Of a DNA stretch of 64,000 nt, positions 26,304 to 34,875 are shown one piece after another. Source of the stretch: Lederbergia wuyishanensis (GTDB lineage Bacteria; Bacillota; Bacilli; Bacillales; Bacillaceae_C); assembly GCF_022900255.1 (NCBI RefSeq), contig NZ_JALIRM010000004.1:124001-188000 (forward strand), given 5' to 3'. How positions within the stretch are numbered: position 1 is the stretch's first letter; each line of letters starts with the position of its first letter. The notes beneath the pieces are model-generated. The model saw nothing but the letters and a program-made list of their open reading frames with translations. It had not been told where the DNA came from and searched no databases. The translations under genes and the position numbers were made by a program.

Positions 26304-26747
26304 ATGAATAAATCCAAATCATCCTTTTCTTTTCAACAGCTGGCCCTATATTTTGCTTGGATTGTATCAATGGTGGCTACACTTGGAAGTTTATATTTTA
26401 GTGAAATCAGACTTTATATCCCTTGTGAACTTTGTTGGATTCAAAGAATATTTATGTATCCTCTAACTATCATACTTGGTATTGCAGCTTTTTATAATGA
26501 TATAAATATAAAAAGATATATTTTACCGGTCTCTCTTATTGGAGGTACCATCTCTCTATATCATTATTTAGTTCAAAAAGTCCCTGGTTTTGAATCAATC
26601 AAGCCATGTGTCCAAGGGGTGCCTTGTAATGTTCAATATATCAACTGGTTTGGCTTTATCACGATTCCATTTTTAGCGTTAATAGCATTTACTTTAATAA
26701 GCATATTTATGATCCTCATGTTTAGACATGAGCGTTCACATAGATAG
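26304..26747 (+). CDS. bdbC: Disulfide bond formation protein BdbC (DsbB-like)
   Basis: 147 residues, four membrane segments. Two cysteine pairs face outward: CELC (C41, C44) and C102/C108 (KPCVQGVPC). It takes electrons from BdbD and hands them to menaquinone. It starts one base after bdbD and ends before a strong terminator, so bdbDC is a two-gene operon. Confidence 0.93.
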   Translation: MNKSKSSFSFQQLALYFAWIVSMVATLGSLYFSEIRLYIPCELCWIQRIFMYPLTIILGIAAFYNDINIKRYILPVSLIGGTISLYHYLVQKVPGFESIKPCVQGVPCNVQYINWFGFITIPFLALIAFTLISIFMILMFRHERSHR

Positions 26748-26756
26748 AAAAATAAC

Positions 26757-26792
26757 AACGGAAAGTGATATATCACTTTCCGTTTCTATAAT
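26757..26792. terminator. Bidirectional terminator between bdbC and the small minus-strand gene
   Basis: A perfect 28-bp palindrome (26757-26784, AACGGAAAGTGATA and its complement) is followed by T-rich sequence. It can serve both converging genes. Confidence 0.85.
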
Positions 26793-26805
26793 TTCACATG
26801 TCATA

Positions 26806-27024
26806 TTAATTTTCTTTATCTGTTTCAACTGCCTGTTCTTGTGACGATTCTTGTGGCGTCTCCATCGGTCTTCCCCAGAAGAATCCCCACGGATCCCTTG
26901 CAGGCGATGCTTCTCTATTTCTACCTCTTTCCCGATTATGTCGTTCTTCAACAACCTCAACATTCTGAGCATGGATGATTAAATTTTCAACATGAATTTC
27001 TTTTGGTTTTCTTTCGTTAGACAT
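26806..27024 (-). CDS. Small conserved-looking acidic/charged protein, unknown
   Basis: 72 residues, ATG 6 bases after GGAGGG on the minus strand, which supports a real gene; the other minus frame here (26736-26972) has no such site. N-terminal MSNERKPKEIHVENLIIHA is followed by an Arg/Glu-rich stretch and the aromatic motif RDPWGFFWGRP near 43-53. The tail is acidic and Gln-rich. No signal peptide. I do not know the function. It is transcribed away from csoR, so the 150-bp gap between them holds both promoters. Confidence 0.7.
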   Translation of the reverse strand: MSNERKPKEIHVENLIIHAQNVEVVEERHNRERGRNREASPARDPWGFFWGRPMETPQESSQEQAVETDKEN

Positions 27025-27128
27025 CTCTACCCTCCTAGCTGTAACAATAATATTCGATTTATCTTATTCAAAAGTGACATATGTGTATAGGCGTTTTGTG
27101 AAGTTCAATTTTTTTATAATTTAACTAT

Positions 27129-27157
27129 TTGCATACCGTATAGGGGTATGTTATTAT
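27129..27157 (+). promoter_or_regulatory. csoR-copZ promoter with embedded CsoR operator
   Basis: TTGCAT (27129-27134), 17-bp spacer, TATTAT (27152-27157). The palindrome CATACCGTATAGGGGTATG (27132-27150) fills the spacer. CsoR bound here without copper(I) would block transcription; this is autoregulation. Confidence 0.8.
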
Positions 27158-27177
27158 GTAGGAAAGGAGGCATTTGA

Positions 27178-27519
27178 ATGGCGCATAATTTAGACCCTCA
27201 ACAGCTTTCTGATGAGCCTTGCTGTGAATCAAAAGTTGAACGGAAAAGTCATCATTCTGAAGAAGTTAAAAAAAATTTAGTAACGAGACTTAACCGAGTA
27301 GAAGGGCAAATTAGGGGTATAAAACGATTAATTGAAAATGATACTTATTGTGATGATGTCATTACGCAAATTTCTGCTACTCAAGCAGCGTTAAACAGTG
27401 TAGCAAAAATTTTACTTGAAGGTCATATGAAAAATTGTGTCGTCGAAAGAATCCAAGAAGGAGATACGGAAGTCTTAGACGAATTTCTTATAACAATACA
27501 AAAACTAATGAAGAAATAA
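27178..27519 (+). CDS. csoR: Copper-sensing repressor CsoR
   Basis: 113 residues, all helical, DUF156 family. The copper ligands C58, H83 and C87 (DTYCDD, EGHMKNC) fit the Cys-His-Cys site of CsoR and exclude the RcnR nickel type. Copper(I) binding releases the protein from DNA. The N-terminus has an extra CC pair at 15-16 ahead of the conserved core. The ATG follows AAAGGAGG by 7-8 bases. copZ starts 15 bases after the stop, so they share a message. Confidence 0.94.
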   Translation: MAHNLDPQQLSDEPCCESKVERKSHHSEEVKKNLVTRLNRVEGQIRGIKRLIENDTYCDDVITQISATQAALNSVAKILLEGHMKNCVVERIQEGDTEVLDEFLITIQKLMKK

Positions 27520-27534
27520 TAGGAGCTGATTCGT

Positions 27535-27744
27535 ATGGAAAAAATTACGTTGCAAGTTGAAGGAATGTCTTGTGGTCATTGTGTAAAAGCGGTTGAAGGT
27601 AGCGTTGGAAAACTTCAAGGTGTTTCTGATGTAAAAGTAAATCTTGAAACTGGAACTGTTGATGTAGAATTTAACAATCAACAAGTAAGTGTAGAACAAA
27701 TTAAGGAAACAATCGATGATCAAGGTTATGATGTAAAAGCGTAA
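27535..27744 (+). CDS. copZ: Copper chaperone CopZ
   Basis: 69 residues, one heavy-metal-associated domain with the copper(I)-binding motif MSCGHC at residues 11-16. It carries copper(I) in the cytoplasm to CopA and to CsoR. It is closely similar in layout to the two metal domains at the N-terminus of CopA, the next gene. A short hairpin (27749-27766) lies between copZ and the copA operator. Confidence 0.95.
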   Translation: MEKITLQVEGMSCGHCVKAVEGSVGKLQGVSDVKVNLETGTVDVEFNNQQVSVEQIKETIDDQGYDVKA

Positions 27745-27784
27745 GGAACGTGCTCTTCAATGCACGCTTTCTTTTTATTAAAAA

Positions 27785-27803
27785 TATACCCCGTATAGGT
27801 ATA
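27785..27803 (+). promoter_or_regulatory. CsoR-type operator before copA
   Basis: TATACCCCGTATAGGTATA, ATACC-N7-GGTAT, the same geometry as the sites at 25578 and 27132 but with the inner CC/GG on the opposite side. It ends immediately before the ribosome binding site AAGGAG, so it would act as a road-block or hide a promoter. No clear -35/-10 pair was found here. Confidence 0.7.
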
Positions 27804-27816
27804 AGGAGTTTTGGGA

Positions 27817-30234
27817 ATGAAGAATGCGAATGTTTCAGAAGACCAATTTCAAATTACCGGTATGACTTGTGCCGCTTGCTCTAATCGAATCGAAAAAGGA
27901 TTGAAGAAGCTTGATGGAATGCAGGATGCAAATGTGAATCTTGCTTTAGAAAAAGCTACCGTTCAATATGATAAAGAGAAAATATCGTTTGAAGATATTC
28001 AGAAAAAAGTTCAAGACCTAGGCTATGATGTTATCACTGAAAAAGCAGAATTTGTGATTACGGGAATGACTTGTGCGGCTTGCTCAACAAGAATTGAAAA
28101 AGGATTGAATAAAATGCCTGGTGTCGTCCAAGCAAATGTTAATCTTGCACTTGAAAAAGCAACGGTTGAATTTAATCCTTCAGCCCAATCAACAAAGGAT
28201 ATAATTGATCGAGTCGAAGCATTGGGATATGGAGCGGTTGTAAAAAATGATGATAATGATAAGGAAACAATGGATTATCGTGAAAGAGAAATTAAAAGGC
28301 AGGAAAGAAAATTCATTTTATCCTTAATACTTTCTCTACCTCTTCTGTGGACAATGGTCTCACACTTTAGTTTTACATCTTTTATTTACGTACCAAAAAT
28401 ATTAATGAATCCGTGGGTTCAAATGGCTTTAGCGTCACCAATCCAATTTTACGTTGGAAAGCAATTTTATGTTGGTGCCTTTAAAGCCCTGCGAAATCAA
28501 AGTGCTAATATGGATGTGCTTGTTGTTCTTGGTACATCAGCAGCATATTTTTACAGTGCATTTTTAGTAATTCGCTCAATTGGTACGGGTGCTCACTCAG
28601 TAGATTTATATTTTGAAACGAGTGCCGTTCTGATCACACTAATTATTCTTGGGAAGCTTTTTGAGGCAAAGGCAAAGGGAAGATCTTCTCAAGCGATTAA
28701 AAAGTTAATGGGGCTTCAAGCAAAGACAGCAACAGTCGTGCGACAAGATGTCATTCTAAATATTCCGCTCGAAGAAGTAGTGGAAGGTGATATTTTACTC
28801 GTTAAACCGGGAGAAAAAGTACCGGTAGACGGTATAATTATCGAAGGTGAGTCAGCTTTAGATGAATCGATGATAACAGGGGAAAGCGTTCCAGTTGATA
28901 AAGGTGCTGGGGATTCCGTGATCGGTGCAACAATTAATAAGAATGGTTTTATTAAAATGCAGGCAACAAAGGTAGGGAAGGAAACGGCTCTTGCACAGAT
29001 CATTAAAGTCGTTGAAGAAGCACAAGGGTCAAAAGCACCGATTCAACGATTAGCAGACCATATTTCGGGGATTTTTGTCCCAATTGTAGTGGGGATTGCG
29101 ATATTAACGTTTATCATTTGGTTTACGAGAGTGGCACCTGGAAACTTTGCCGAAGCTTTAGAAAATATGATTGCCGTATTAGTTATTGCCTGTCCTTGTG
29201 CTCTTGGTCTTGCTACTCCGACTTCGATAATGGCAGGATCGGGAAGAGCGGCTGAATATGGGATTTTATTTAAGGGCGGCGAACATTTAGAATCCACTCA
29301 TAAAATTGATACAGTTATTTTAGACAAAACAGGGACAGTTACAAACGGAACTCCAATTTTAACAAATATTTCTACTCATCTGAACGAGACTGAATTTTTA
29401 TCATACATTGCCTCCGCTGAACAGCAATCGGAACATCCTTTAGCCCAAGCGATTGTTGAAGGAATAAAAAAGAAAAGGATTCTTTTAAAACAACCTTTAT
29501 CCTTTGAAGCAATTCCAGGGTTTGGAATTAAGGCAGTTGTCGATGGTAAAGAAATTCTTATCGGTACTAGACGTCTTATGAAGGACAATAATATCGAGAT
29601 TGAAGCAGCTATTGTTAAAATGGAAAAATACGAAAATGAAGGAAAAACTGCTATGATTGCAGCTATTGATGGTCAATTTGCAGGGATTGTTGCAGTAGCA
29701 GACACAATTAAGGAAACCTCGAGAGAAGCAATCGAGCGCTTAAACGAAATGAATATTGAAGTTATCATGATGACAGGGGATAATGAGCGGACAGCTCATG
29801 CAATCGCCAAAGAAGCCGGCATCGGAAATGTCATTGCTGAAGTGCTGCCTGAAGGAAAAGCGGAGGAAGTAAAAAAACTTCAACAAGCTGGGAAAAAGGT
29901 CGCGATGGTTGGGGATGGAATTAATGATGCTCCAGCACTAGCAACGGCTGATATTGGGATGGCGATTGGAACGGGAACGGACGTAGCGATGGAAGCCGCT
30001 GATATCACTCTCATTCGCGGTGACTTAAACAGTATTGCTGATTCGATTTTTATGAGCCACAAAACGATCCGTAATATTAAACAAAATCTATTTTGGGCTT
30101 TTGCCTATAATACATTAGGGATTCCAATTGCGGCAATGGGTTTCCTCGCACCTTGGTTGGCAGGTGCTGCAATGGCATTCAGTTCAGTTTCCGTTGTTCT
30201 GAATGCATTAAGATTACAGAGGGTAAAATTATAA
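27817..30234 (+). CDS. copA: Copper-exporting P1B-type ATPase CopA
   Basis: 805 residues from the ATG at 27817 (AAGGAG 8 bases upstream; a TTG at 27811 is too close). Two metal-binding domains carry CAAC at 18-21 and 86-89. Eight membrane segments follow, with the transport motif CPC at about 458-460, the phosphorylation motif DKTGT near 503, the conserved HP (EQQSEHPLAQA) in the nucleotide domain, and MVGDGINDAPAL. It pumps copper(I) out of the cell. It has its own CsoR-type operator and may also be reached by read-through from csoR-copZ. Confidence 0.96.
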   Translation: MKNANVSEDQFQITGMTCAACSNRIEKGLKKLDGMQDANVNLALEKATVQYDKEKISFEDIQKKVQDLGYDVITEKAEFVITGMTCAACSTRIEKGLNKMPGVVQANVNLALEKATVEFNPSAQSTKDIIDRVEALGYGAVVKNDDNDKETMDYREREIKRQERKFILSLILSLPLLWTMVSHFSFTSFIYVPKILMNPWVQMALASPIQFYVGKQFYVGAFKALRNQSANMDVLVVLGTSAAYFYSAFLVIRSIGTGAHSVDLYFETSAVLITLIILGKLFEAKAKGRSSQAIKKLMGLQAKTATVVRQDVILNIPLEEVVEGDILLVKPGEKVPVDGIIIEGESALDESMITGESVPVDKGAGDSVIGATINKNGFIKMQATKVGKETALAQIIKVVEEAQGSKAPIQRLADHISGIFVPIVVGIAILTFIIWFTRVAPGNFAEALENMIAVLVIACPCALGLATPTSIMAGSGRAAEYGILFKGGEHLESTHKIDTVILDKTGTVTNGTPILTNISTHLNETEFLSYIASAEQQSEHPLAQAIVEGIKKKRILLKQPLSFEAIPGFGIKAVVDGKEILIGTRRLMKDNNIEIEAAIVKMEKYENEGKTAMIAAIDGQFAGIVAVADTIKETSREAIERLNEMNIEVIMMTGDNERTAHAIAKEAGIGNVIAEVLPEGKAEEVKKLQQAGKKVAMVGDGINDAPALATADIGMAIGTGTDVAMEAADITLIRGDLNSIADSIFMSHKTIRNIKQNLFWAFAYNTLGIPIAAMGFLAPWLAGAAMAFSSVSVVLNALRLQRVKL

Positions 30235-30242
30235 TAATAAAA

Positions 30243-30362
30243 GGCTGTTTTCGTAAAGTTTGTTGTTTTTGCAAAAGCCTAAAAGCCGGCTTTTACCACT
30301 AAAAGGTGACTTTAGGCGGAATGACTCCGTTTAAATTCCAATTTATTTTTAAGAAAAGAGCC
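30243..30362 (+). repeat. Best copy of dispersed MITE-like repeat family R2
   Basis: A 120-bp element beginning GGCTGTTTTCGTAAAG and ending TTTAAGAAAAGAGCC, with near-inverted ends. The inner part has AAAAGCCTAAAAGCCGGCTT and CACTAAAAGGTGACTTTAGG, each partly self-complementary. Other copies: 6628-6765 and 49250-49380 (inverted). Confidence 0.65.
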
Positions 30363-30366
30363 TAAT

Positions 30367-30411
30367 AAAAAGACAAGGTGTAGATAGAAAATATCTCAGC
30401 CTTGTCTTTTT
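30367..30411. terminator. Bidirectional terminator between copA and ferredoxin
   Basis: AAAAAGACAAGG (30367-30378) pairs perfectly with CCTTGTCTTTTT (30400-30411). The A- and T-runs let it work for both converging genes. Confidence 0.85.
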
Positions 30412-30422
30412 AATATGTGAAA

Positions 30423-30665
30423 TTACTCTGCATTCGCGAAGAATTCTTTCGCTTTTTGAATGAAAATTTCATCTTCTGGAAGTAAATCTTCCTCATGATA
30501 TATCGCTTCAACTGGGCAAACAGCCTGACAAGCTCCACAGTCGATACAAAGATCAGGATCGATAAAATACATATCTTCTCCTTCAAGAATACAATCGACA
30601 GGACAAACTTCCACACATTCGCCAAACTTTTCACCTAGACATGGTGAAGTAATAACGTATGACAT
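30423..30665 (-). CDS. fer: Ferredoxin, 4Fe-4S type
   Basis: 80 residues, close in length to B. subtilis Fer (82). Cysteines occur as [17 protein letters not shown] in the first half and [12 protein letters not shown] in the second. In Bacillus ferredoxin a single 4Fe-4S cluster is used, with the second-half CxxCxxC plus a CP from the first half. It is a soluble electron carrier, for example to cytochrome P450. AAAGGTGG lies 7-8 bases before the ATG. The gene is alone. Confidence 0.93.
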   Translation of the reverse strand: MSYVITSPCLGEKFGECVEVCPVDCILEGEDMYFIDPDLCIDCGACQAVCPVEAIYHEEDLLPEDEIFIQKAKEFFANAE

Positions 30666-31158
30666 AAAAAAACCACCTTTATATTGAAATCTTTATGATA
30701 GTTTCTCCAAAACAACAGAGAAATCTTTCTCTCGCATAGGTTCTAGATAAAGAACTAAAAATAAATTATTAGTTCAATCCAATCCTAATAATAGCAAAAT
30801 TATTGCTCTTTTTCAATTGTAGGAGAAAATCATGGATTCTTCAATAACTCGTGAGGTAATCCATAAAAATTTCAATTAGATATGGAAACTGCAAGAAATG
30901 TATGAAACTCCCAATTTAATTGTGAATTCTTCCCATTTCGATTAAGAATACGACTGAATCGTAGCAGAAATCCCGAGGATTGAATTTTACTGCAACGAAT
31001 AATACACTAGCACCCCGGTACATGGATTTTTCCACACTAATATCGAATCATACGAAAAACAATGTCAATTTGATGAAGATTGACAGGTCTTCTCGAAAAC
31101 CGTACATTAAAACTAGAATGGAGAGGCTATCCCCCGAAAAAATAAAGGAGGTTAGACG
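30666..31158. other. Intergenic region between ferredoxin and phoP
   Basis: Holds the phoP promoter near its right end and little else. A 15-codon frame with AGGAG (MDSSITREV..., 30833-30880) is too short to support. GTCAAT and ATTGAC form an inverted repeat at 31064-31084 overlapping the phoP -35, a possible regulator site. Confidence 0.45.
31080..31108 (+). promoter_or_regulatory. Sigma-A promoter of phoPR
   Basis: TTGACA (31080-31085), 17-bp spacer, TACATT (31103-31108). It would give a leader of about 45 bases before the phoP GTG. Confidence 0.6.
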
Positions 31159-31857
31159 GTGGATAAAGTACTTGTTGTCGATGATGAGCCTTCGATTGTG
31201 ACGCTATTGCGTTTTAATTTGGAGAAGGCAGGGTTCTCTGTAATTACAGCTGAAGATGGAAAAACTGGCCTCGATATGGCTATGGCAGAAAAGCCGGATT
31301 TAATTATTCTTGATTTGATGCTGCCGGGAATGGATGGAATGGATGTTTGTAAAACATTAAGACAAGAAAAAGTAAAAACACCTATTTTTATGTTGACAGC
31401 AAAAGATGATGAATTTGATAAGGTTCTTGGCCTTGAACTCGGAGCAGATGATTATTTGACGAAACCTTTTAGCCCGAGAGAAGTGATTGCTAGAGTAAAA
31501 GCCATTTTGCGAAGAACGAATATGAATGAAATTCCTGAAGAGGTCGTGAAAGATGAGGTCATTGAAATTGGAGAGCTTACTATTTTTCCAGAAAAATATG
31601 AAGCAGCTCTTTCTGGTACAAAGCTGGAACTTACGCCTAAGGAATTTGAACTTTTATTATATCTTGCGAACAATCAAGGTAAAGTTTTGAGTCGACATCA
31701 ACTTTTAGATGCTGTATGGAATTATGATTTTGCTGGGGATTCTCGAATTGTTGATGTCCACGTTAGTCATTTACGTGAAAAAATTGAAACAGACACGAAG
31801 CAGCCAGTCTATATAAAAACAATTCGTGGATTCGGTTATAAATTGGAGAAACCATAA
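31159..31857 (+). CDS. phoP: Phosphate response regulator PhoP
   Basis: 232 residues, GTG start 8 bases after GGAGG. The receiver domain has DDE at 8-10, the phospho-acceptor D52 (IILDLMLPGMDG), T80 region (MLTAKD) and K near 102 (LTKPFSP). The C-terminal winged-helix DNA-binding domain (about 130-232) ends IKTIRGFGYKLE. It is highly similar over EFDKVLGLELGADDYLTKPF to B. subtilis PhoP. Phosphorylated PhoP activates the Pho regulon, and a Pho box lies before pstS in this window. It is followed at once by phoR. In B. subtilis phoPR lies elsewhere, next to mdh and polA. Confidence 0.93.
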   Translation: MDKVLVVDDEPSIVTLLRFNLEKAGFSVITAEDGKTGLDMAMAEKPDLIILDLMLPGMDGMDVCKTLRQEKVKTPIFMLTAKDDEFDKVLGLELGADDYLTKPFSPREVIARVKAILRRTNMNEIPEEVVKDEVIEIGELTIFPEKYEAALSGTKLELTPKEFELLLYLANNQGKVLSRHQLLDAVWNYDFAGDSRIVDVHVSHLREKIETDTKQPVYIKTIRGFGYKLEKP

Positions 31858-31858
31858 G

Positions 31859-33640
31859 ATGCATAAATTATGGGTTCGCATTACGTTTTCATTTTTATTA
31901 CTAATGTCCCTACTACTTCTCGTTTCTGGCTTTTTTTTAGCGGAAATGATGAAAAATACATACTACGAATTAAAAGAAAAACAATTAGGTCAAACCGCGC
32001 ATTTAGTGTTAAATGCAGTGGAAATGGATAAGACAGGACTGCAAGCAGAAGATTTACAAAATAAAGTGATGACATTATCTTCATCCATTCAATCCCGCTT
32101 AACCATTATTGCTAAAAATGGAGTTGTTTTAGCGGACACAAAAGATAATCCAGCTGAAATGGAAAATCACGCTAATCGCCCTGAAGTAAAGCAAGTTCTT
32201 AAAGAGCATTTAAAATCGGGTCTATCGATTAGATACAGTGATACTTTAGGCTATAGTATGATGTATGTGACAATACCGATAATTGAAAATGATAAAACTG
32301 CTGGAGTCATGAGGGTTTCTCTCTCAATGCAAAATATAGAGCATGCCATAAGAAATCTATGGATTAGTCTTGCTCTTGTATTATTTGCAGCATTTCTATT
32401 GACTGGCCTTATAGGGATGAGACTAGCAAAAGGCATTTCAGGACCAATCGAAGAAATGATTAGTGTGTCTGAAAAACTAAAAGAAAAAGATTATACAGCA
32501 CGTGTAAAAATGAAATCTAAAGGGGAGCTTGGTCAATTAGCTAATGCGATTAATGTTCTTGCTTCAAGTTTAAAAAACCAAATGGATAAGCTCCATGAAA
32601 ATGAACAGCGACTAACAGGTGTTCTAACAAATATGATGAGTGGAGTTTTGCTAGTCAATATAGAAGGACGTATATTATTAGCAAATCGTGCTATGGGGCA
32701 AATGCTTGGAGAAGACCCAAGTACATTTACAAACAAGCATCATACTGAAGTAGGGAGAAGTAAAGAACTTAGTAATTTGATTGATCAATGTTTAAAAACA
32801 GGTAATGAGATACGGAATGAAGTACATTTTTATTATCCTAAAGAAAAAATCGTAGATGCACATTTAGCCCCTTATGTACGTGAAAATGGTGAAGTAAATG
32901 GGATAATTGCGGTTCTTCATGATGTAACAGACATTCGCAGACTAGAAAAGATGCGCAGTGATTTCGTCGCTAACGTTTCTCATGAATTAAAGACACCTAT
33001 TACATCTTTAAAAGGATTTGCCGAAACATTGCTTGATGGAGCAATGGAAGATGAAGAGTTGTGCCGAAACTTTTTAACGATTATTTATAAAGAAAGTGAT
33101 CGGTTGCATAGACTTATTAAAGATATTCTCTATTTATCAAGTATCGAACACCACGGTATTCCATTAACGATTGAAAATGTAAATGTCACAGAAGCTGTTT
33201 TAAGTACTGCTCAAACGATAAAAGAAGGAGCGGTAAAAAAGAATTTGCATCTTATTCTTCCGGAAAAAAAGGATATTTGGATTGAAGGCGAGAAAGATCG
33301 GATTCAGCAGATTGCTTTAAATTTACTGTCAAATGCGATTGCCTATACCCCAGATGGTGGGGAAATATCTGTTAGTATTGAAGAACAGGATAAGGAAGTA
33401 AACCTTATTATTTCCGATACTGGAATCGGAATTGCTCAAAAAGAACTACCAAGAATTTTTGAACGTTTTTATCGAGTAGAAAAGGCACGATCACGCAGTT
33501 CTGGGGGAACAGGGTTAGGGCTTGCCATCGTTAAGCATTTAGTCGATTCACATAATGGAAAAATAGATGTTAAAAGTGTTGAAGGAGTGGGCACAACTTT
33601 TATTGTTTCACTTCCAAAAAAACAATATAACGAAATATAA
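31859..33640 (+). CDS. phoR: Phosphate sensor histidine kinase PhoR
   Basis: 593 residues from the ATG at 31859, one base after the phoP stop; the frame is open upstream into phoP. Order of parts: TM1 (about 7-28), an extracellular PAS-like domain (about 30-160), TM2 (about 165-187), HAMP (about 188-240), cytoplasmic PAS (about 245-355), HisKA with H375 in SHELKTP, and an HATPase domain with NLLSNAIAYTP, SDTGIGI and GGTGLGLAIV. It phosphorylates PhoP under phosphate starvation. In B. subtilis the signal is read inside the cell through wall teichoic acid intermediates. Confidence 0.93.
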   Translation: MHKLWVRITFSFLLLMSLLLLVSGFFLAEMMKNTYYELKEKQLGQTAHLVLNAVEMDKTGLQAEDLQNKVMTLSSSIQSRLTIIAKNGVVLADTKDNPAEMENHANRPEVKQVLKEHLKSGLSIRYSDTLGYSMMYVTIPIIENDKTAGVMRVSLSMQNIEHAIRNLWISLALVLFAAFLLTGLIGMRLAKGISGPIEEMISVSEKLKEKDYTARVKMKSKGELGQLANAINVLASSLKNQMDKLHENEQRLTGVLTNMMSGVLLVNIEGRILLANRAMGQMLGEDPSTFTNKHHTEVGRSKELSNLIDQCLKTGNEIRNEVHFYYPKEKIVDAHLAPYVRENGEVNGIIAVLHDVTDIRRLEKMRSDFVANVSHELKTPITSLKGFAETLLDGAMEDEELCRNFLTIIYKESDRLHRLIKDILYLSSIEHHGIPLTIENVNVTEAVLSTAQTIKEGAVKKNLHLILPEKKDIWIEGEKDRIQQIALNLLSNAIAYTPDGGEISVSIEEQDKEVNLIISDTGIGIAQKELPRIFERFYRVEKARSRSSGGTGLGLAIVKHLVDSHNGKIDVKSVEGVGTTFIVSLPKKQYNEI

Positions 33641-33642
33641 GT

Positions 33643-33674
33643 AATGCATCCTTTTTCAAGGATGCATTTTTTTA
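33643..33674 (+). terminator. Rho-independent terminator after phoR
   Basis: AATGCATCCTT (33643-33653), loop TTTC, AAGGATGCATT (33658-33668), then a T-run. It separates phoPR from the pst operon. Confidence 0.92.
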
Positions 33675-33695
33675 TTTACAAAGTTAAATACTAAC

Positions 33696-33734
33696 TTTAC
33701 ACAATCTTAACAATCAGTTCATACCAGCTTAATC
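33696..33734 (+). promoter_or_regulatory. Pho box: four PhoP direct repeats before pstS
   Basis: TTTACA (33696), TTAACA (33707), TTCATA (33718) and TTAATC (33729) stand exactly 11 bp apart. This matches the known PhoP target of TT(A/C)ACA-type repeats spaced by about 5 bases. A TATATT -10 at 33744-33749 follows, with no -35 of its own, as expected for a PhoP-activated promoter. Confidence 0.85.
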
Positions 33735-33801
33735 ATGAAGGATTATATTATATTTGCAAGGCAGATAGTAGATTACAAAAAAAACAAAGGTGGGTATTCT
33801 C

Positions 33802-34731
33802 ATGAAGAAGAATGTATTCGCAATTTTCGCCTTAGTACTTATGTTTACAATGGCTTTGGCAGGATGCGGCAACACGCAACCAGAAACAAATACATCAAAA
33901 CAAGGGAACAATGAAACACCAGCTCCTGCTGAAAATGATAATAAAGAAGAAAAGTTAACTGGATCTATCACAGCAGTAGGTTCCAGTGCAATGCAACAAT
34001 TAGTAGAAGCAGCTGCTCAACAATTTGCATCTGAAAATCCTGGTGCAGTTATTAATGTACAAGGCGGCGGAAGTGGTACAGGCTTAAGTAAAGTAAGTGA
34101 AGGTGCAGTTGATATTGGTAACTCTGACGTTTTCGCTGAAGAAAAAGAAGGAATTCCAGCTGATAAAATCGTTGACCATAAAGTCGCTGTCGTAGGAATG
34201 GGACCTGTTGCTCATCCAGAGGTTGGCGTTAAAGATCTTACTCAAGATCAGTTAATTGATATCTTTACAGGAAAAGTTACCAACTGGAAAGAAGTTGGTG
34301 GAAAAGACCAAAATATTCAAGTTATTAACCGTCCTAAAGGATCTGGAACACGTGCTACATTTGAGAAGTTCGGCCTTAAAGGAGCAGAACCTATTGAAGC
34401 ACTAGAACAAGAATCTTCCGGTACAGTCAGAAAAATGGTAAGTGAAACACCTGGTGCAATTAGCTATCTAGCATTCTCTTATTTCGATGATTCCATCCTA
34501 GCACTTTCTGTCGATGGTAATGAGCCTACTCAAGAAAACGTTGAAACAGATACTTGGAAAATCTGGGCTTACCAACATATGTATACAAATGGTGAAGCAA
34601 CAGGTTTAACGAAAGCATTCATCGACTACATGCTATCAGATGAAGTTCAAACTACATTGCTTAAAGAAATGGACTTCCTTCCAGTAAGTGGAATGAAAGT
34701 CGAACGCGATCCAGAAGGAAACGTTAAATAA
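33802..34731 (+). CDS. pstS: Phosphate ABC transporter substrate-binding lipoprotein PstS
   Basis: 309 residues from the ATG at 33802, with AAAGGTGGG 8 bases upstream (a GTG at 33790 sits inside that site). The lipobox is MALAGC, followed by a Pro/Asn/Glu-rich linker. The mature domain begins SITAVGSSAMQQLVEAA, whose S-x-A turn, together with the RPKGSGTRATFEKF loop, binds phosphate. It captures phosphate outside the membrane for PstCA. It is the first gene of pstS-C-A-B1-B2-phoU. Confidence 0.95.
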   Translation: MKKNVFAIFALVLMFTMALAGCGNTQPETNTSKQGNNETPAPAENDNKEEKLTGSITAVGSSAMQQLVEAAAQQFASENPGAVINVQGGGSGTGLSKVSEGAVDIGNSDVFAEEKEGIPADKIVDHKVAVVGMGPVAHPEVGVKDLTQDQLIDIFTGKVTNWKEVGGKDQNIQVINRPKGSGTRATFEKFGLKGAEPIEALEQESSGTVRKMVSETPGAISYLAFSYFDDSILALSVDGNEPTQENVETDTWKIWAYQHMYTNGEATGLTKAFIDYMLSDEVQTTLLKEMDFLPVSGMKVERDPEGNVK

Positions 34732-34790
34732 GACTTAAAAATCAAGCTTGATAACCATAGATAAGATTTACAGAACTATATATGAAAAGT

Positions 34791-34829
34791 AAGGGTGGTT
34801 ACTTGAAAAAATCATAAGTGACCTCCCTT
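34791..34829 (+). terminator. Stem-loop between pstS and pstC, probable partial terminator or RNA-stability element
   Basis: AAGGGTGGTTACTT (34791-34804) and AAGTGACCTCCCTT (34816-34829) pair at 12 of 14 positions. The T content after it is moderate (ACTTCTTTTG). Such an element can make the binding protein more abundant than the permease. Confidence 0.5.
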
Positions 34830-34875
34830 GACTTCTTTTGTCCGATAATAGGAATTTTGGAAAGGAGCTGCCACT

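Noticed and set aside
26736-26972. Alternative minus-strand frame over the small gene at 26806-27024
   Set aside because: It runs through the palindromic terminator and lacks a ribosome site; the other frame has GGAGGG at the right distance.
30980-31201. Plus-strand 73-codon frame before phoP
   Set aside because: It runs through the phoP promoter and overlaps phoP in another frame; no ribosome site.
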